This document shows positions 5,946-8,125 of a stretch of 8,125 bases of DNA, in pieces. How positions within the stretch are numbered: position 1 is the stretch's first letter; the number at the start of each line of letters is the position of its first letter. Under the pieces are notes generated by a model. It saw nothing but the letters and a program-made list of their open reading frames with translations, did no database searches and had not been told where the DNA came from. The position numbers were made by a program, and so were the translations under genes. The stretch spans positions 62,110 to 70,234 of the forward strand of contig FR892003.1 of the NCBI GenBank assembly GCA_000434235.1, given 5' to 3'. Origin of the DNA: Alistipes sp. CAG:268 (GTDB taxonomy: Bacteria > Bacteroidota > Bacteroidia > Bacteroidales > Rikenellaceae).

Positions 5946-7013
5946 TTACAGTCTGTTCTCCTTTTCGCGCCGGCGGATCTCCTGCACGGCGTCGATCATG
6001 GCCCGATAGCCATCCACCGACATGTAGTCGGGAATGGAGTTGCCCGAGCCGAGGGCATAGCCGCGGGCCTTGCGGCGGAACTCCGTGCCTTCGCGCAGCA
6101 CCTTCTCGTAGACCACCTCGTAGGGGTTCATGATCAGTTCGTTCATGTCCAGGCCCCCGCACAGGCCGATGCGGTCGCCGTAACGGTCGATCCACTCCGA
6201 GAAGGGCGCGATCTGGTCCTCGTTCGAGTGCTTGGCGTCGATTCCGTTGGCCAGGATATCCTCCATGATGCTGAAGATGTTGCCGCAACTGTGGAGCAGG
6301 AACTTCTTGCCCCGCGAGTGGACCAGGTCGATTACGCGCCGGTGCTGCGGCAGGATGTGCTCGCGGATGGTGTCGGGGGCCAGCATCGTGGAGGTGCGGT
6401 AGCCCAGGTCGTCGCCCATGCGGCAGAAGACGAACAGGTCGGCGTAGTTGTCGAGCACCCACGTCCACAGCACCTCGTAGAGGTCGCCGATGCGGACGAA
6501 CAGATCGCGGAACAGGTCGGGATCGAGGAACTGCATCATGCAGAGCGACTCGTAGCCGACCAGATCCTCGGCCGACTCGAAGATCCCGTAGCCGCAGCCT
6601 CCGTAGGCCTTCATGCCCCGGGGCATGACCTTGCGCAGGGCGTCGAGGTGGGGTTTGTAGGCACGGATGAAGATCCGGGGAATCTCCTCCCACGGGTAGC
6701 GGTCGAAATCGGCCCGGGTCTGAATGGGGCCGAGACGCCCGCCGAGGATGGCGCCGTGGTCGGGGTAGATCTCGCAGATCTTGGCTTCGTACGACAGTGC
6801 ATCGTAGGTATTCGCCCGCCAGAACTCCGTGACGACACGGTAGTGCTCTTCAAGGTCGGCGCCGCTCTTGCCCGTAGAATCGACCTCCCGGCCGAGCATC
6901 TTGGCAATAAAAGGCTCGTCGATGTTGTGCTCGTAGAGCGGGAGGTAATCCGGCTGCTGGTTATAGAGCACCTTCAAAAGGTTCGTGTAATCGGGTTGAA
7001 AATCGTTTTTCAT
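5946..7013 (-). CDS. URO-D superfamily corrinoid methyltransferase (MtaA/MtbA/CmuA-like)
   Basis: Zinc-dependent methyltransferase of the uroporphyrinogen decarboxylase superfamily, 355 residues. It is not HemE: the N-terminal arginine-rich RQAGR motif needed to bind uroporphyrinogen is missing. Instead there is the zinc set of the methyltransferase branch, His241-x-Cys243 in LLHSCGN and Cys285 in GLCGG, followed by the C-terminal GSGNSIPDYMSVDGYRAMI block (322-340). In methanogens such proteins move the methyl from the corrinoid protein to coenzyme M; in some acetogens and methylotrophs related proteins demethylate the substrate itself, for example chloromethane or aryl methyl ethers. Which side this enzyme serves cannot be read from sequence. 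Start chosen at ATG 7013 (MKNDFQPDYTNLLK); an in-frame ATG at 7073 would add 20 low-complexity residues and overlaps the promoter. It is first in a two-gene operon with the corrinoid protein, divergent from an AraC regulator. Confidence 0.9.
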   Translation of the reverse strand: MKNDFQPDYTNLLKVLYNQQPDYLPLYEHNIDEPFIAKMLGREVDSTGKSGADLEEHYRVVTEFWRANTYDALSYEAKICEIYPDHGAILGGRLGPIQTRADFDRYPWEEIPRIFIRAYKPHLDALRKVMPRGMKAYGGCGYGIFESAEDLVGYESLCMMQFLDPDLFRDLFVRIGDLYEVLWTWVLDNYADLFVFCRMGDDLGYRTSTMLAPDTIREHILPQHRRVIDLVHSRGKKFLLHSCGNIFSIMEDILANGIDAKHSNEDQIAPFSEWIDRYGDRIGLCGGLDMNELIMNPYEVVYEKVLREGTEFRRKARGYALGSGNSIPDYMSVDGYRAMIDAVQEIRRREKENRL

Positions 7014-7070
7014 CTCTCTGTTTTCGTTATTCGTATTGTTTCCGTTTTCCGATCTGGATCTCTCCGATAA

Positions 7071-7078
7071 CAAAATTA
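7071..7078 (-). promoter_or_regulatory. Promoter (-7 element) of the methyltransferase operon
   Basis: The minus strand reads TAATTTTG, matching TAnnTTTG, 57 bases before the ATG at 7013; the leader would be about 50 bases, longer than at other promoters here. No TTG stands at the expected -33 position (about 7098-7101), so the promoter looks weak on its own and may need an activator. Confidence 0.5.
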
Positions 7079-7099
7079 GTGGAAGCGGAAGCGCGGTTC

Positions 7100-7128
7100 T
7101 TATACTAAATTCCCGAAATATTATACTA
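7100..7128. promoter_or_regulatory. Two direct-repeat half-sites, probable AraC-family operator
   Basis: TTATACTA occurs twice, at 7100-7107 and 7121-7128, a spacing of exactly 21 bp or two helical turns. Direct repeats spaced by about 21 bp are typical of AraC-family dimers. The first copy touches the -33 region of the methyltransferase promoter; the second overlaps the -7 element of the regulator gene. Activation of the operon and autorepression of the regulator is the natural reading, but is inferred from geometry. Confidence 0.5.
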
Positions 7129-7134
7129 TCTTTG
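7127..7134 (+). promoter_or_regulatory. Promoter (-7 element) of the AraC-family regulator gene
   Basis: TATCTTTG matches TAnnTTTG 19 bases before the ATG at 7154; predicted leader about 14 bases. No TTG at -33 is evident. Its first two bases overlap the proximal TTATACTA repeat, so binding there should hinder transcription. Confidence 0.6.
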
Positions 7135-7153
7135 TTACAACAACCCGCTGACC

Positions 7154-8050
7154 ATGATCCGTGAAAACATATTGATCGGCTCCGACCGCTTTTTCAACAT
7201 CCGCAGTTTCCAGAGCAAGTACTTCACCATGCCCCGGCACCTGCATGCCGAGTACGAGCTGGTGTGGATCGACCGGGGCTTCGGAAAAAAATCGATCGGC
7301 GAGGTCATCAAGCCCTTCACCGACGGTGACCTGACGCTCATCGGCCCCGACTGTCCGCACCTGTTCATCGCCGACGACGCCTACTATGCCGACAATGCTC
7401 TTCGGTGCCACTGGCGGGTCATCCAGTTCTCGAGGTCGATCTTCCCGACGGCCATGACCGAACTCGAACTGTTCAAGCCGATCCACACGCTGCTCGAGAG
7501 CAGCGAATACGGGCTCGACTTCGGCTCACGGTCCGAGGAGAGCATCCGTCCCTGGTACGACAGCATCGAGGCGGCTCGGGGATTCGGCAAACTGACCCGC
7601 TTCTACGAACTGCTGGCCTTCCTGGCCGGCGACCCGTCGTCGTTCCGACTGAACCGCGACAAGCCGACGACTCCGCACGAGACGTCGGACGATGTCGTAA
7701 CCCGCGTATACAACTACCTGCTGCACAACTTCAACCGACGCATCACCCTGGCAGCCATCGCCCGCTCGGTGAACATGCACCCGACGACGCTGTGCTCCTA
7801 CTACAAGAAGTATACGCTCAAATCGATCTTCGACTCGCTGATGGAGATCCGCATCGGCCATGCCTGCCGCCTGCTGGTCAATACCGATCTGTCGGTTGCG
7901 CAGGTCGCCTACGAATCGGGCTACGAGAACATCTCGAACTTCAACCGCCAGTTTCTCCGCCTGAAGAAGGTGCAGCCCAAGGCCTACAAGAAGCTCTACA
8001 AGGGTCTGGACCTCGGCGGGCGCGATATTTCCGAAGAGATGAGCCTCTGA
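7154..8050 (+). CDS. AraC-family transcriptional regulator with N-terminal cupin-like sensor region
   Basis: Cytoplasmic DNA-binding regulator of 298 residues. The N-terminal half (about 15-100) has a cupin-like pattern, with HLHAEYEL (29-36; His29, His31, Glu33) and PFTDGDLTLIGPDCPH (54-69), the usual small-molecule sensing domain. A linker (about 100-178) leads to the C-terminal double helix-turn-helix (about 181-283): first HTH around ITLAAIARSVNMHPTTL (197-213), second around LSVAQVAYESGYENIS (246-261) and then NFNRQFLR, the AraC signature. There are no membrane segments, so it is not a hybrid two-component regulator. It is transcribed divergently from the methyltransferase and corrinoid protein operon, with only 140 bases between the start codons, which makes that operon the likely target. 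The inducer is unknown; the methylated substrate of the neighbour enzymes is the obvious candidate. The start at ATG 7154 follows its promoter closely. Confidence 0.93.
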   Translation: MIRENILIGSDRFFNIRSFQSKYFTMPRHLHAEYELVWIDRGFGKKSIGEVIKPFTDGDLTLIGPDCPHLFIADDAYYADNALRCHWRVIQFSRSIFPTAMTELELFKPIHTLLESSEYGLDFGSRSEESIRPWYDSIEAARGFGKLTRFYELLAFLAGDPSSFRLNRDKPTTPHETSDDVVTRVYNYLLHNFNRRITLAAIARSVNMHPTTLCSYYKKYTLKSIFDSLMEIRIGHACRLLVNTDLSVAQVAYESGYENISNFNRQFLRLKKVQPKAYKKLYKGLDLGGRDISEEMSL

Positions 8051-8074
8051 ACGCCGGGCCAGCGGAAAACAGAG

Positions 8075-8110
8075 CCGGGGCATCGGAAGGGATTCCTTCC
8101 GATGCCCCGG
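8075..8110 (+). terminator. Strong hairpin after the AraC-family gene
   Basis: A perfect 16-bp stem (8075-8090 with 8095-8110) with a GATT loop, 24 bases after the regulator stop. No T run follows on either strand. It resembles the U-poor hairpin after the cyclophilin gene and probably ends transcription or protects the 3' end. Confidence 0.65.
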
Positions 8111-8125
8111 CAGTCGGGCGGCTCC

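Noticed and set aside
5923..6693. N-terminal extension of the corrinoid protein frame
   Set aside because: The open frame continues through the methyltransferase gene in a different frame. The family N-terminus begins at the ATG at 5922.
6228..7070. A 280-residue plus-strand frame
   Set aside because: It is antisense to the URO-D-type methyltransferase and rich in valine, glutamate and leucine without any recognisable motif.
7081..7092. GGAAGC repeated twice in tandem in the divergent intergenic region
   Set aside because: Only two hexamers, not symmetric or spaced like an operator; probably chance.

Overview
The window looks like chromosomal DNA from a GC-rich member of the Bacteroidota, most probably Alistipes or a close relative in the Rikenellaceae. 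The evidence is the repeated TAnnTTTG promoter element with an upstream TTG about 19-20 bases away, short leaders without clear Shine-Dalgarno sequences, a Bacteroidota-type tmRNA tag ending in YALAA, and the style of the GyrB and FtsE proteins. The genus is an inference from these signals.

Left part (1-1450, minus strand): the N-terminal part of gyrB, which runs off the left edge, preceded by ftsE. Each has its own promoter. At about 1440-1490, back-to-back promoters drive ftsE leftward and the tmRNA gene ssrA rightward. The tmRNA (1524-1924) is complete, with acceptor stem, T arm, tag frame and a terminator.

Middle part (2000-3940): purT (formate-dependent GAR transformylase) and a small cyclophilin-type peptidyl-prolyl isomerase form a likely two-gene plus-strand operon ending in a strong hairpin. 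Between that hairpin and the converging terminator of the next gene lies a near-perfect 34-bp tandem duplication with no evident coding role.

Right part (3940-8125): a class I/II PLP aminotransferase on the minus strand, then a corrinoid methyl-transfer cassette. The cassette is a URO-D-superfamily methyltransferase followed 23 bases later by its likely partner, a cobalamin-binding methyl-carrier protein. Divergent from it is an AraC-family regulator with an N-terminal cupin-like sensor region. The shared 140-base intergenic region carries two identical 8-bp sites exactly 21 bp apart. One lies at the expected -33 position of the methyltransferase promoter and the other overlaps the -7 element of the regulator gene. 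This arrangement suggests substrate-inducible control of a methyl-transfer (demethylation) pathway, and it is the most interesting part of the window. No MttB-type methyltransferase, no corrinoid-reductive activase and no second methyltransferase are present, so the methyl donor and the final acceptor are unknown.

No CRISPR array, insertion sequence, prophage or tRNA gene was seen. Apart from the ncRNA, no gene-free stretch exceeds about 230 bases.
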